Source of the DNA: Spirosoma radiotolerans
Lineage (GTDB): Bacteria; Bacteroidota; Bacteroidia; Cytophagales; Spirosomataceae
DNA length: 64,000 nucleotides
Assembly (NCBI RefSeq): GCF_000974425.1
Contig: NZ_CP010429.1
Span: forward strand, 4,511,501-4,575,500
Direction of reading: 5' to 3'
The notes under the pieces were generated by a model. It worked only from the letters and a program-made list of their open reading frames with translations. It did no database searches and was not told where the DNA came from. Position numbers and translations under genes: made by a program. Shown one piece after another: positions 1-8,299 of the stretch (position 1 is its first letter; each line of letters starts with the position of its first letter).

Positions 1-822
1 ACTGGCATAATATTTCTGAGCGTCGGGCAGCAGTTTCTGTAAGTCAGCGATACGGCGTTCGTCGGATGGGTGGTCCGATAAAAACTCAGCAGGTGCTTTC
101 CCCCCACCTGCTTTGGCCATCCGTGTCCAGAACGTGATTGCTTCTCTTGGATCATAGCCTGCCATCGACATAAAAATCAGCCCTAAGTGATCGGCTTCTG
201 ATTCCTGTTTACGGCTGTGAGGAAGACCGACACCATATTGATAGGCTAATGGGCCAACGACGCCAAATGCCTGCTGGAATATAGCCTGTGTCTGCGCGCT
301 TTTACCCGATGTGCCAATACCGGTTGCTACCTGACCAGCCTGAAGAAGACCATTGGCCACTAATCCTTCACTCATCCGTTCGTTACCGTGTTCAGCAATG
401 GCGTGAGAAACCTCATGCCCCAGTACCGTAGCCAAACCAGCTTCATTCTGTGTGTACGGTAAAATACCAGAGTAAACGACGATTTTACCGCCGGGCATAC
501 ACCAGGCATTTACCTGATTACTTTGCACCAAATGATACTCCCATTTGAACCCTTCAAGCCGTTTGCTGTAGCCGTTGCTGTTCATATAACTTTCAACAGC
601 CCGACGAATACGATCGCCAACTCGATTGACCATTTCAGCATCGCCATTACTGGTGCTGATAACCTTACTTGTATCCAGGAATGCTTTGTATTGCGTGAAG
701 CTCATAGAAAGCATGTCATTGTTAGGTACTAAAATCAGTTGCTTTCGTCCCGTTAAAGGTACTTTCTCGCAAGCCGTAACAGCAAAAGCGAGTGACAACA
801 TGACAATTATGATTTTTTTCAT
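1..822 (-). CDS. M48 family metallopeptidase, lipoprotein (partial, C-terminus outside window)
   Basis: Reading the minus strand from an ATG at 820-822 gives an open frame to the window edge (274 codons). The first residues form a lipoprotein signal ending in FAVTAC (Cys18), followed by the VPLTGRKQL stretch common in M48 lipoproteins. The zinc site HEVSH is at residues 136-140 and the likely third ligand is Glu209 in ESEAD. Family knowledge: a zinc protease on the periplasmic side or outer membrane that degrades misfolded proteins (BepA/LoiP-like). It is divergent from the next gene. The C-terminus is not visible, so any TPR repeats cannot be judged. Confidence 0.9.
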   Translation of the reverse strand, partial: MKKIIIVMLSLAFAVTACEKVPLTGRKQLILVPNNDMLSMSFTQYKAFLDTSKVISTSNGDAEMVNRVGDRIRRAVESYMNSNGYSKRLEGFKWEYHLVQSNQVNAWCMPGGKIVVYSGILPYTQNEAGLATVLGHEVSHAIAEHGNERMSEGLVANGLLQAGQVATGIGTSGKSAQTQAIFQQAFGVVGPLAYQYGVGLPHSRKQESEADHLGLIFMSMAGYDPREAITFWTRMAKAGGGKAPAEFLSDHPSDERRIADLQKLLPDAQKYYAS

Positions 823-957
823 TTTTATGTGTTTTTAATGGTAGTATATTCTGACGTTATATGACGTGCAAAGTACTAGAATTGTTCAAAATTTTATGAA
901 CCGATGCGGTCAGCCCCTCATTAGTCCTTAGATTTGTAGCATTTGGATTGGTTTAAT

Positions 958-1007
958 GTAACGCGGACATGCTGTCCGCACAGATGCGGACAGCATGTCC
1001 GCGTTAC
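958..1007. repeat. Perfect 23-bp inverted repeat before the FAH gene
   Basis: Arms 958-980 and 985-1007 are exact reverse complements, separated by a 4-nt loop (caga). The right arm ends three bases before the ATG at 1011. There is no T-run, so this is not an ordinary terminator. It may be a mobile-type intergenic repeat or a structure in the leader RNA. Confidence 0.9.
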
Positions 1008-1010
1008 TCT

Positions 1011-1622
1011 ATGAAAATTATTTGCGTTGGCCGAAATTACGTTGAACACATCAAGGAGCTCAACAACGAACAGCCCGAGGACCCGGTCATTTTCATGAAG
1101 CCCGAAACGGCTATTCCTCTGAAACATGAGCCATTTTTCTACCCGGATTTTTCCACGGATGTTCATCACGAAGTTGAGATTCTGGTGAAAATCAATCGAG
1201 TGGGAAAGAATATTGACGAGAAGTTCGCCCATAAATATTATGACGAAATAGGCGTCGGAATTGACTTTACTGCCCGTGATGTGCAGAGTAAACTGAAGGC
1301 AAAAGGCTTGCCCTGGGAGCTGGCGAAAGGCTTCAATGGCTCTGCTCCTATTTCAAACTTTGTTTCTAAAACCGATTTTCCTGATTTACAGAATCTGAAC
1401 TTTCGGCTGGATATCAATGGCGAAACCCGTCAGGTAGGAAATACAAGCCTGATGCTGTTCAAGATCGACTACCTGATTTCGTTTGTATCGCGGTATTTTC
1501 TGCTACAACAGGGCGATATTCTATTTACAGGCACGCCGAAAGGCGTTGGCCCCGTTCAGGTGGGCGACCGCTTGACGGCATTCATTGAAGATAACCCAAT
1601 GCTTACGTTTGACGTAAAATAG
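1011..1622 (+). CDS. Fumarylacetoacetate hydrolase (FAH) family protein
   Basis: 203 residues. The frame opens at 969, but the ATG at 1011 (MKIICVGRNY) matches the usual start of short FAH-fold enzymes; the extra 14 codons would lie in the inverted repeat. Visible family features are the HHEVEILVKI stretch carrying the metal-binding Glu residues, GVGIDFTARDVQ with the metal Asp, KGFNGSAPIS, and GDILFTGTPKGVGP near the C-terminus. Members hydrolyse or decarboxylate acylpyruvate-type substrates (FAHD1-like acylpyruvase or oxaloacetate decarboxylase) in the cytoplasm. The exact substrate cannot be told. It may be co-transcribed with the peptidase gene 43 nt downstream. Confidence 0.88.
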   Translation: MKIICVGRNYVEHIKELNNEQPEDPVIFMKPETAIPLKHEPFFYPDFSTDVHHEVEILVKINRVGKNIDEKFAHKYYDEIGVGIDFTARDVQSKLKAKGLPWELAKGFNGSAPISNFVSKTDFPDLQNLNFRLDINGETRQVGNTSLMLFKIDYLISFVSRYFLLQQGDILFTGTPKGVGPVQVGDRLTAFIEDNPMLTFDVK

Positions 1623-1665
1623 GCGTCCTTATTGATCGGACTCTAGCCAAGGTTGCGGTTTCCAA

Positions 1666-3747
1666 TTGACTTTACTTTTGAAACAAAGACTAATTTATAA
1701 TCTGGTAGTAGCTGCTCTGTTTGGTTCAGGGGTAGTCCTTGGACAAACCAGCCCTCCGTCTGCACCGACCAAACCCGCTGCTCAGACGGGCTACATTCAG
1801 CCCGGCACGATCGAGGCCGGTTATTTTCAATTTCCGATTCAGCCCGGTGGGGCAAACTCCCTCTCAGGTGGCATGGGCGACTTGCGCCCCAATCACTTTC
1901 ATGCAGGTCTGGATATTCGTACCGGCGGCCGCGAAGGACTGGATGTCCATGCGGCTGCTGATGGTTACGTAGCACGAATTGCTGTATTCACGGGGGGCTA
2001 TGGAAATGTCATTTTCATCAAACATCCCAACGGTCTGACCACCGTTTATGGCCATTTGAAGGCCCTGAAAGATACCCTCGGCACTTACCTGCGTGAGCAG
2101 CAATACCAGAAAAAAACTTTTGAGATTGACCTCCGTCCGCAACCGGGCCAGTTTCCGGTTAAGCAGGGGGATGTGATTGCGGCTTCGGGCAATACGGGTG
2201 GGTCGGGTGGACCGCACCTTCATTTCGAAATTCGAGATGTCAAAGACAATTTGATCAATCCATTGCTGTATAATTTTTCGGAAATCCAGGACAACGTACC
2301 GCCCTATTTCGAACGAATTGCCATGAAAACGATGACGCCCACCTCGCGCATCAATGGCGAGTATCAACGCATCAGTTTCGTCCCCGTGCGTCAGTCCGAT
2401 GGCTCTTACACGATAACGAAACCCATTACGGCGTCGGGTCTGATCGGAATGGAGGTGTTAGCCTATGATAAAACGAGTGGCTCTCCGTACCGAAACGGCA
2501 TCAGTTGTCTGGAAATTCGGCTCGATGGGCGGGAAGTGTTTGCCTACAACATGAACAGTTTCCCGAATGAGCAAACCCGGTTTATGAACATCCACGAGAA
2601 CTACGAAGTGGAGCAGACCACCGGCCAGCGTTACCACCGAGCCTACATTGCGGATGGCAATATTCTGAATCTATACAAGCTACAAAGTAACGCGGCTTAC
2701 CGGGGTCGATTACCGTTGCTGGATGGCCAAGCGCACGAGGTCACCTTAATTCTTTACGACGCCTACGACCATTCTGCCAAATTGACCTTTACGATCATGC
2801 CCGAAGTAGCAACGACCAACCCGCTCCGGACAGACTCCATAGCCGTTCAGCCGGCAAGCTACTCGCCTGAATCAGTCAACGGAGAGACAGCCGCGACCGT
2901 CACTACTGACGAAAATGTACTGAAGTTAACGGTCCGAAATATAGTCGCTGGCAATGCACCAGTCGCTAAACTTATCACAGGTCGGACCGTTGTGGAACAA
3001 CCGGTTAGTTATGTTCGCAACAACCAAGCGGTTTATCTTATAGATTTGCGGCAGGCTTTGCCCGACTCGGTTCAGTTTGGCCGGGGTGTGATCCGAACAA
3101 ATTTCAAAAAACGGGTAATACCGGGGCGGGCCGAGGTCGTTACTGATGGAAACACACGATTGGAGTTTGGCGCTAAAACATTGTTCGACACGTTACACCT
3201 GGCCATGCGGCCGTTGCCGGGAGGAGGAATCGAAATTAACCAGCCGACTATTCCACTCAACGATTACCTAACGGTTCAGTACGTACCGAATTACTCAATT
3301 ACCATCGATACCATGCGCACCAAAGCGTATTGGGTAAGTGGCGGTCGCGAAAGTTTTCTGGGTGGAAAATGGAGCAAAGGCAAGATTGAATTTAAAACCC
3401 GTTCGCTGGGCCGCTTCCAGTTAATGACCGATGCCAATCCGCCGTCGGTCGAAATTTTGAGCGCGACACCCAAAGGCATCACGGCCAAAATTAGGGATGA
3501 TCTGTCCGGCATTTCTGAATTCAGGGCACTAGTGAATGGCGAATGGGTACTTATGCAATATGATTACAAACGAGCCCTGTTGTGGTCAGACAAGCTGAAT
3601 CCAGAGGAACCGTTTGAGGCCGGTGCCGAAGTGCTGGTTCAGGTTAAAGATCATGCCGGAAACATTGGCTCCGACAGTACAACCATTGACGTGCCCCGTC
3701 AGCCGGTAAAGCGTAAAGCCGCGCCGAAAAAGGGACGAAAAAGATGA
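1666..3747 (+). CDS. M23 family (LytM-type) peptidase, exported
   Basis: 693 residues. No ATG lies near the N-terminus. TTG at 1666 or TTG at 1678 would serve, and the latter gives a cleaner signal peptide (start KQRLIYNLVVAALFGSGVVLG, ending before QTSPPS). The M23 zinc site is clear: HFHAGLD around residues 77-83 and GPHLHFE around 183-189, with YGHL between them. The remaining 500 residues are beta-rich and uncharacterised, and the protein ends in a Lys/Arg-rich tail. Family role: cleavage of peptidoglycan cross-links or a related scaffolding role in the periplasm. The start codon is the only real doubt. Confidence 0.88.
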   Translation: MTLLLKQRLIYNLVVAALFGSGVVLGQTSPPSAPTKPAAQTGYIQPGTIEAGYFQFPIQPGGANSLSGGMGDLRPNHFHAGLDIRTGGREGLDVHAAADGYVARIAVFTGGYGNVIFIKHPNGLTTVYGHLKALKDTLGTYLREQQYQKKTFEIDLRPQPGQFPVKQGDVIAASGNTGGSGGPHLHFEIRDVKDNLINPLLYNFSEIQDNVPPYFERIAMKTMTPTSRINGEYQRISFVPVRQSDGSYTITKPITASGLIGMEVLAYDKTSGSPYRNGISCLEIRLDGREVFAYNMNSFPNEQTRFMNIHENYEVEQTTGQRYHRAYIADGNILNLYKLQSNAAYRGRLPLLDGQAHEVTLILYDAYDHSAKLTFTIMPEVATTNPLRTDSIAVQPASYSPESVNGETAATVTTDENVLKLTVRNIVAGNAPVAKLITGRTVVEQPVSYVRNNQAVYLIDLRQALPDSVQFGRGVIRTNFKKRVIPGRAEVVTDGNTRLEFGAKTLFDTLHLAMRPLPGGGIEINQPTIPLNDYLTVQYVPNYSITIDTMRTKAYWVSGGRESFLGGKWSKGKIEFKTRSLGRFQLMTDANPPSVEILSATPKGITAKIRDDLSGISEFRALVNGEWVLMQYDYKRALLWSDKLNPEEPFEAGAEVLVQVKDHAGNIGSDSTTIDVPRQPVKRKAAPKKGRKR

Positions 3748-3763
3748 TGAAGTTAGTTTACAA

Positions 3764-3818
3764 TTTTTGGTTTACGTTGGTCTGACTGCCCTACAAATCA
3801 AAAACCGTAAACCAAAAA
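3764..3818. repeat. Intergenic inverted repeat (13-bp arms)
   Basis: Arms 3764-3776 and 3806-3818 are exact reverse complements (tttttggtttacg). The gttt-acgg/ccgtaaac wording recurs in several other intergenic repeats of this window. Confidence 0.7.
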
Positions 3819-3830
3819 CCAAAAACCATA

Positions 3831-4280
3831 ATGAGCCTACACATTGGCGACCTAGCTCCTGACTTTACAAGCACTGACCAGAATGGCCAGCCCATTAAAC
3901 TGTCTGACTACCGGGGCAAAAAAGTGGTTCTCTACTTTTATCCGAAGGATAATACACCTGGTTGCACGGCTCAGGCTTGTAGTCTTCGCGATAGCTATGC
4001 CGATTTGCGGGCCGCAGGATACGAGGTTCTGGGAGTGAGTATCGATGATCAGAAATCTCACCAAAAATTTATCAGTAAATTCGAGTTGCCGTTTACGCTT
4101 ATAGCCGATACCGATAGGAAGGTGGCCGAGGCTTATGATGTCTGGAAAGAAAAGTCCATGTACGGACGGACGTATATGGGCACTGTCCGAACAACGTTTC
4201 TCATCGATGAGAACGGCGTCATCACCGATATTATTAACAAAGTAGACACTAAAAACCACGCAGAACAGATTTTACCTTAA
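3831..4280 (+). CDS. bcp: Thioredoxin-dependent thiol peroxidase (peroxiredoxin, Bcp/PrxQ)
   Basis: 149 residues, the full family length, starting at ATG 3831. The peroxidatic Cys45 lies in DNTPGCTAQAC with the resolving Cys50 five residues later, the Bcp/PrxQ arrangement. GVSIDDQKSHQKF and RTTFLIDENG also match the family. It reduces hydrogen and organic peroxides in the cytoplasm using thioredoxin. It stands alone, with 91 nt to the transketolase gene. Confidence 0.95.
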   Translation: MSLHIGDLAPDFTSTDQNGQPIKLSDYRGKKVVLYFYPKDNTPGCTAQACSLRDSYADLRAAGYEVLGVSIDDQKSHQKFISKFELPFTLIADTDRKVAEAYDVWKEKSMYGRTYMGTVRTTFLIDENGVITDIINKVDTKNHAEQILP

Positions 4281-4371
4281 TGCGATCCTTCCGCCGGGGC
4301 AGCCATAACGCTGTGCAGGCGGGAACTCGCCATCGTTGATTAAAAAAGCGGGATTTTATCCGCACTACTAC

Positions 4372-5229
4372 ATGGAAATAGACCAACTCAAACACACTGC
4401 AACCGCCGTTCGGCGTGACATTCTTCGCATGGTAGCAGCCGTTAACTCCGGGCACCCCGGTGGTTCTCTAGGTTGTACTGATTTTCTGGTCGCCCTTTAT
4501 TTTGAGGTGATGAACCGGAAAAAAGATGCCAATGGCAATCCTGTCTTCGACATGGATGGCCGGGATGAAGACATTTTCTTTCTGTCGAATGGCCACATTT
4601 CGCCAGTATTCTATTCAGTACTGGCGCGGGCGGGCTACTTTCCCATTTCAGAGCTGGCTACGTTCCGGAAACTGGATAGCCGGTTGCAGGGCCACCCTAC
4701 AACGGCTGAACATCTGCCAGGTGTTCGCATTGCATCGGGTTCGTTGGGCCAGGGCTTGTCGGTAGCCAGCGGTGCGGCTTACTCCAAAAAACTGAATGGC
4801 GACAAAAGCCATGTATACGTTCTGATGGGCGATGGAGAGCAGCAGGAAGGTCAGGTTTGGGAAGCGGCTCAATTTGCTCCGAACAAAAAACTAGGTAACC
4901 TAACCGCCATCATCGACCTCAACCACGCCCAGATTGACGGCACGACCGACAATGTAAACAGCAACCGCGATCTGGCAGCCAAATACCGTGCGTTCGGCTG
5001 GTTTGTCGACGAGATGGAAGGAAACGACATTGAAGACGTCATCCGGACGCTTAAGAAGTCGCAGGAAAATCCAGAAGTACCGACCATGATTCTGATGCAC
5101 ACCGAAATGGGCTTCGGCGTCGAGTACATGGTTGGCAATTATAAATGGCACGGCACGGCACCCAACGCTGACCAATTGACGCAGGCGCTGAACGGGCTGC
5201 CCTTATCAATTGGTGTAACGGATTATTGA
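4372..5229 (+). CDS. Transketolase, N-terminal subunit
   Basis: 285 residues from ATG 4372 (MEIDQLKHTA); the upstream TTG at 4336 adds residues unlike the family. It is the TPP-binding half: GHPGGSLGCTDFLVALYF near the N-terminus, FLSNGHISPVFYSVLAR, and the TPP motif MGDGEQQEGQ followed by IDLNHAQIDG. It works with the C-terminal subunit at 5581-6534 to transfer two-carbon units in the non-oxidative pentose phosphate pathway. Split transketolases are known in bacteria and archaea, and normally the two genes adjoin. Here 351 bp separate them. Confidence 0.94.
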   Translation: MEIDQLKHTATAVRRDILRMVAAVNSGHPGGSLGCTDFLVALYFEVMNRKKDANGNPVFDMDGRDEDIFFLSNGHISPVFYSVLARAGYFPISELATFRKLDSRLQGHPTTAEHLPGVRIASGSLGQGLSVASGAAYSKKLNGDKSHVYVLMGDGEQQEGQVWEAAQFAPNKKLGNLTAIIDLNHAQIDGTTDNVNSNRDLAAKYRAFGWFVDEMEGNDIEDVIRTLKKSQENPEVPTMILMHTEMGFGVEYMVGNYKWHGTAPNADQLTQALNGLPLSIGVTDY

Positions 5230-5230
5230 T

Positions 5231-5298
5231 TGTACCAAACAGCCTCTGGCTGTTTGTGGCGGAATGCAAAATCAAACAGCCAGAAGCTGTTTGGTACA
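5231..5298. repeat. Intergenic inverted repeat (25-bp arms)
   Basis: Arms 5231-5255 and 5274-5298 pair at 24 of 25 positions. The repeat begins right after the stop of the transketolase N gene and directly precedes the ATPase fragment. It could end transcription, although no T-run follows. Confidence 0.85.
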
Positions 5299-5305
5299 CA
5301 GACAC

Positions 5306-5443
5306 ATGAACATCAAACGCCTGGTCATCGAAAATTTCAAGTCCATTGAACGGATCGAGCTCATTGAGCTGAGTCCGTTCACAGTCTTTGTCGGTCCTAA
5401 CGGGTCGGGCAAATCGACTATTTTCGAGGCTTTGAAATACTGA
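5306..5443 (+). pseudogene. Truncated AAA/RecF-like ATPase remnant
   Basis: A 45-codon frame from ATG 5306 to TGA 5441-5443. It starts MNIKRLVIENFKSIERI and contains an intact Walker A, VFVGPNGSGKST, ending EALKY. This is exactly the N-terminus of RecF/SMC-like or AAA_21 ATPases, which are normally 350 residues or more. Nothing downstream continues the fold before the next gene at 5581. It is therefore a decayed remnant, or the scar of a deletion, between the two transketolase subunit genes. Confidence 0.8.
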
Positions 5444-5580
5444 AATCTGTACAATAGAATAGGTGATTTAAGTGAAAGCTGATTTGGAGACAAATCAGCT
5501 TTTCTAAACAGGCATAATAGAACTGACGAAGTCAATTTTTTTGATGAATTAACAGACGTAAGGGATTACGTCTCTACACT

Positions 5581-6534
5581 ATGAAAAAATACGAATACAC
5601 GGAGAAAAAAGATACGCGTTCGGGCTTCGGCGCGGGCATCGCAGAGCTAGGCCGATCAAACCCTAACGTTATTGCACTAACCGCCGACCTGGCGGGTTCG
5701 CTTAAGCTAGATGTCTTCATTAAAGAAAACCCGGAGCGTTTCGTTCAGTGCGGGATTGCCGAAGCCAACATGATTGGTGTATCAGCGGGGCTAACCATTG
5801 GCGGCCACATTCCTTTCGCGACAACATTCGCCAACTTCGCTACCGGCCGGGTGTATGACCAAATCCGCCAGTCGGTTGCATACTCGAACAAAAACGTTAA
5901 AATCTGCGCTTCCCACGCCGGTTTAACCCTTGGCGAAGATGGCGCTACCCACCAGATTCTGGAGGATTTGGGTATGATGAAAATGCTACCCAACATGACC
6001 GTCATCAACCCCTGCGACTATAACCAGACGAAAGCCGCTACCATGGCCATTGCCGACCACGTAGGACCGGTTTACCTGCGCTTCGGACGTCCGGTGATTC
6101 CGGTATTTACCCCGGCTGATCAGAAATTTGAAATTGGTAAAGCGTGGACCGTTAATGAAGGGAAAGACGTCTCGATTTTCTGTACGGGCCACCTTGTCTG
6201 GGAAGCCATCAAAGCGGGCGAAATGCTGGCCGAAGAAGGAATTGACGCCGACATTATCAACATTCACACCATAAAACCGTTAGATGAAGAGGCTATTCTT
6301 GCATCGGTGAAGAAAACGGGTTGTGCTGTATCGGCCGAAGAGCACATGATCAATGGTGGATTAGGCGATAGTGTTGCCCAAGTATTGGCTCGCAACTACC
6401 CTGCCCCGCTTGAATACGTTGGTGTACATGACACCTTCGGTGAGAGCGCTACACCCGACCAACTGATGCAGAAATATGGACTCACGGCCGACAAGATTGT
6501 CGAGCAAGTGAAAAAAGCAATGGCAAGAAAATAG
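5581..6534 (+). CDS. Transketolase, C-terminal subunit
   Basis: 317 residues from ATG 5581. It has the pyrimidine-binding domain (RSGFGAGIAELGR; FVQCGIAEANMIGVSAGL with the conserved catalytic Glu; PFATTFANFATGRVYDQIR) and the C-terminal transketolase domain (GHLVWEAIKAGEMLAEEGIDADIINIHTIKPLDEEAI). It completes the enzyme encoded by 4372-5229. A 40-bp-armed inverted repeat follows immediately. Confidence 0.94.
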   Translation: MKKYEYTEKKDTRSGFGAGIAELGRSNPNVIALTADLAGSLKLDVFIKENPERFVQCGIAEANMIGVSAGLTIGGHIPFATTFANFATGRVYDQIRQSVAYSNKNVKICASHAGLTLGEDGATHQILEDLGMMKMLPNMTVINPCDYNQTKAATMAIADHVGPVYLRFGRPVIPVFTPADQKFEIGKAWTVNEGKDVSIFCTGHLVWEAIKAGEMLAEEGIDADIINIHTIKPLDEEAILASVKKTGCAVSAEEHMINGGLGDSVAQVLARNYPAPLEYVGVHDTFGESATPDQLMQKYGLTADKIVEQVKKAMARK

Positions 6535-6541
6535 GGTTTCG

Positions 6542-6636
6542 GTTTACGGTTTGTGGTTTATGGTTTGTGGTTGGCTGACGCCTATAACGTGCTTACGCGT
6601 CAGCCAACCACAAACCATAAACCACAAACCATAAAC
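6542..6636. repeat. Long intergenic inverted repeat (40-bp arms)
   Basis: Arms 6542-6581 and 6597-6636 pair at 39 of 40 positions around a 15-nt loop. The inner part carries ggctgacgc/gcgtcagcc and the outer part tandem gtttgtggttt units. The same words occur in the repeats near 13637, 16201, 28323 and 34933. Confidence 0.9.
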
Positions 6637-6653
6637 TGTGAACCGTTGACCGA

Positions 6654-7226
6654 ATGACTGACGAAGAAATCCTCGCCAAATACCGCGACCCGTCGAGCCG
6701 GAACTACGCCTTTAATCTGCTGGTGCGCAAGTATCAACAGAAAATATATTGGCATATCCGCAAGATGGTCATCGATCATGATGACGCCGATGATCTGGTG
6801 CAGGAAACATTTATTAAAGTCTGGAACAGTCTGGAACAGTTTCGGGGTGATAGTCAGTTATATACATGGGTGTACCGCATTGCGACCAACGAGTGTCTGA
6901 ACTTCCTCAACAAGAAACGCCGGCGCTTTTTTCTGCCCATCGGTGATGTTGAGGGAGAGTTGATGGAGAAGCTGGAAAGTAATTCCAGTTACGTGACATC
7001 GGGAAGCGAACCCACGGGTGAGGAGGTGCAGATGAAGTTGCAAAAAGCACTGCTCAAATTGCCCGATAAGCAACGGCTTGTGTTCAACATGAAGTACTTC
7101 GATGATATGAAGTACGAAGAGATTGCTGACATTACTGGTACATCCGTTGGCGCCTTGAAAGCGTCCTACCATCTGGCCGTAAAAAAAATAGAGGATTTTA
7201 TCACAAAAACTGATACAACCGATTAA
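6654..7226 (+). CDS. RNA polymerase sigma factor, ECF type
   Basis: 190 residues. Region 2 spans about residues 20-95 (DADDLVQETFIKVW and TWVYRIATNECLNFLNKKRRR) and region 4 about 125-180 (LPDKQRLVFNMKYFDDMKYEEIADITGTSVGALKAS). There is no region 1 or 3, as expected of the extracytoplasmic-function group. It heads a likely operon with the one-TM protein at 7297 and the Spy-like protein at 7772, which suggests a role in envelope stress. The target promoters are not evident. Confidence 0.93.
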   Translation: MTDEEILAKYRDPSSRNYAFNLLVRKYQQKIYWHIRKMVIDHDDADDLVQETFIKVWNSLEQFRGDSQLYTWVYRIATNECLNFLNKKRRRFFLPIGDVEGELMEKLESNSSYVTSGSEPTGEEVQMKLQKALLKLPDKQRLVFNMKYFDDMKYEEIADITGTSVGALKASYHLAVKKIEDFITKTDTTD

Positions 7227-7296
7227 ACCCAGGCCAGCTGATACTGTCAAACACCTATAACCGAATTGGAATCGTGTAATACACACACCACTTACC

Positions 7297-7761
7297 ATGA
7301 ACGAGGATAATAACTTCCGGCTTGACGAATTACCACCAGAACACCCGATGCGGCAACTTCCGTTTGCGGCACCGGATGGCTATTTCGACACGCTGCCCTC
7401 TCGGGTGCAGGCGCGTGTTATGCACAAGCCCAAACCAGCCTTTAGTATCAGTTGGTCATGGCAGCGCACTACAGCCTCATTGGTTGGGGCCAGCCTAATT
7501 GCGCTGCTGGTCTGGCAAACGTTGCCGCAACGTCAGGAATCGCTGCCAAGTGAAGCACTGGCTGGCGTGAGTGATGACGTCATTACGGCTTATCTCGACG
7601 AGCAGGGTATCAATGCCGATGAGCTAGCCGATAGCCAGCAACTCCATTCTTCTCTGGGCAATGACACAACGGCTATTCAGTATTTGAACGTGCAGCCCGC
7701 CGACATTCAGCAGCATATTAAGGACGAGGTTCTTTCGGACAATCCGAATGTAGGCTCCTGA
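7297..7761 (+). CDS. Single-TM protein, possible regulator of the adjacent sigma factor
   Basis: 154 residues, no recognised family. The N-terminal 65 residues are soluble and contain FAAPDGYFDTLPSRVQARV. One TM helix follows at about 67-82 (ASLVGASLIALLVWQT), then an acidic C-terminal part (DDVITAYLDEQGINADELAD). The position 70 nt after an ECF sigma gene and the topology fit an anti-sigma-like membrane protein, but no zinc-binding anti-sigma motif is visible. The function is an inference from context. Confidence 0.6.
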   Translation: MNEDNNFRLDELPPEHPMRQLPFAAPDGYFDTLPSRVQARVMHKPKPAFSISWSWQRTTASLVGASLIALLVWQTLPQRQESLPSEALAGVSDDVITAYLDEQGINADELADSQQLHSSLGNDTTAIQYLNVQPADIQQHIKDEVLSDNPNVGS

Positions 7762-7771
7762 TTTATTTAGC

Positions 7772-8224
7772 ATGGTTAACTTTACCGCGATGAAACACGC
7801 ATGGATTGGCTGGATGATTGCCCTGACACTGACGACCCAACTCGCCAACGCACAGAATGATCTCAACGGACGCCAGAAAATTGAATCAGCAAAGATTGGA
7901 TTAATCACCAATCGACTTAACCTGACTACCGATCAGGCCCCTCAGTTTTGGGCAGTTTACAACGAATACAACGCCAAGAAGCAGGAATTGAACCGGCGGG
8001 TTCGGCAACTGACCAATGAACCATCCCGCACTAACCTGAACGACAATCAACTGGTAAACGGCCTTCGCGAAGTCAATGCGACGAAGCAAAAACTGGCCGA
8101 TCTTGATGAAGAATACATGAGCCGGTTTCTGAAAGTTATCAGCGCACAGCAATTAGCTGAGTTGTATAAAACAGAGCAGGTATTCAATAAAATGCTCCTC
8201 AATAAGTTGAATAACCAGAATTAG
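7772..8224 (+). CDS. Spy/CpxP-like periplasmic protein
   Basis: 150 residues from ATG 7772. The ATG at 7790 (MKHAWIGWM) gives a better signal peptide, ending ...TTQLANAQ. The mature part is helical: LNLTTDQAPQFWAVYNEYNAK resembles the LTxxQ helix of Spy/CpxP chaperones, followed by long charged helices (VNATKQKLADLDEEYM). It is the third gene of the sigma-factor cluster, 10 nt after 7761, and probably an output or sensor of envelope stress. A strong hairpin terminator follows. Confidence 0.7.
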   Translation: MVNFTAMKHAWIGWMIALTLTTQLANAQNDLNGRQKIESAKIGLITNRLNLTTDQAPQFWAVYNEYNAKKQELNRRVRQLTNEPSRTNLNDNQLVNGLREVNATKQKLADLDEEYMSRFLKVISAQQLAELYKTEQVFNKMLLNKLNNQN

Positions 8225-8234
8225 ACCGTATTCG

Positions 8235-8283
8235 CTATCAAAAGAAAGCCTGACCCACAGTGGGTCAGGCTTTCTTTTGATAG
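8235..8283. terminator. Bidirectional hairpin terminator
   Basis: A 24-bp perfect stem (8235-8258 and 8260-8283) around a single base. It has an A-rich start and a T-rich end on either strand and lies between the convergent genes ending at 8224 and 8300. Confidence 0.93.
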
Positions 8284-8299
8284 TACTATTCACGTTCCG

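Noticed and set aside
921..1232. 103-codon frame on the minus strand over the FAH gene
   Set aside because: It is the antisense shadow of the strongly supported FAH coding sequence, and its low-complexity start lies in the inverted repeat.
5306..5443. The Walker A fragment as the missing ATPase for the permeases
   Set aside because: It is a 45-residue RecF/SMC-type N-terminus ended by a stop codon, with no ABC signature or Walker B, and lies 24 kb away.
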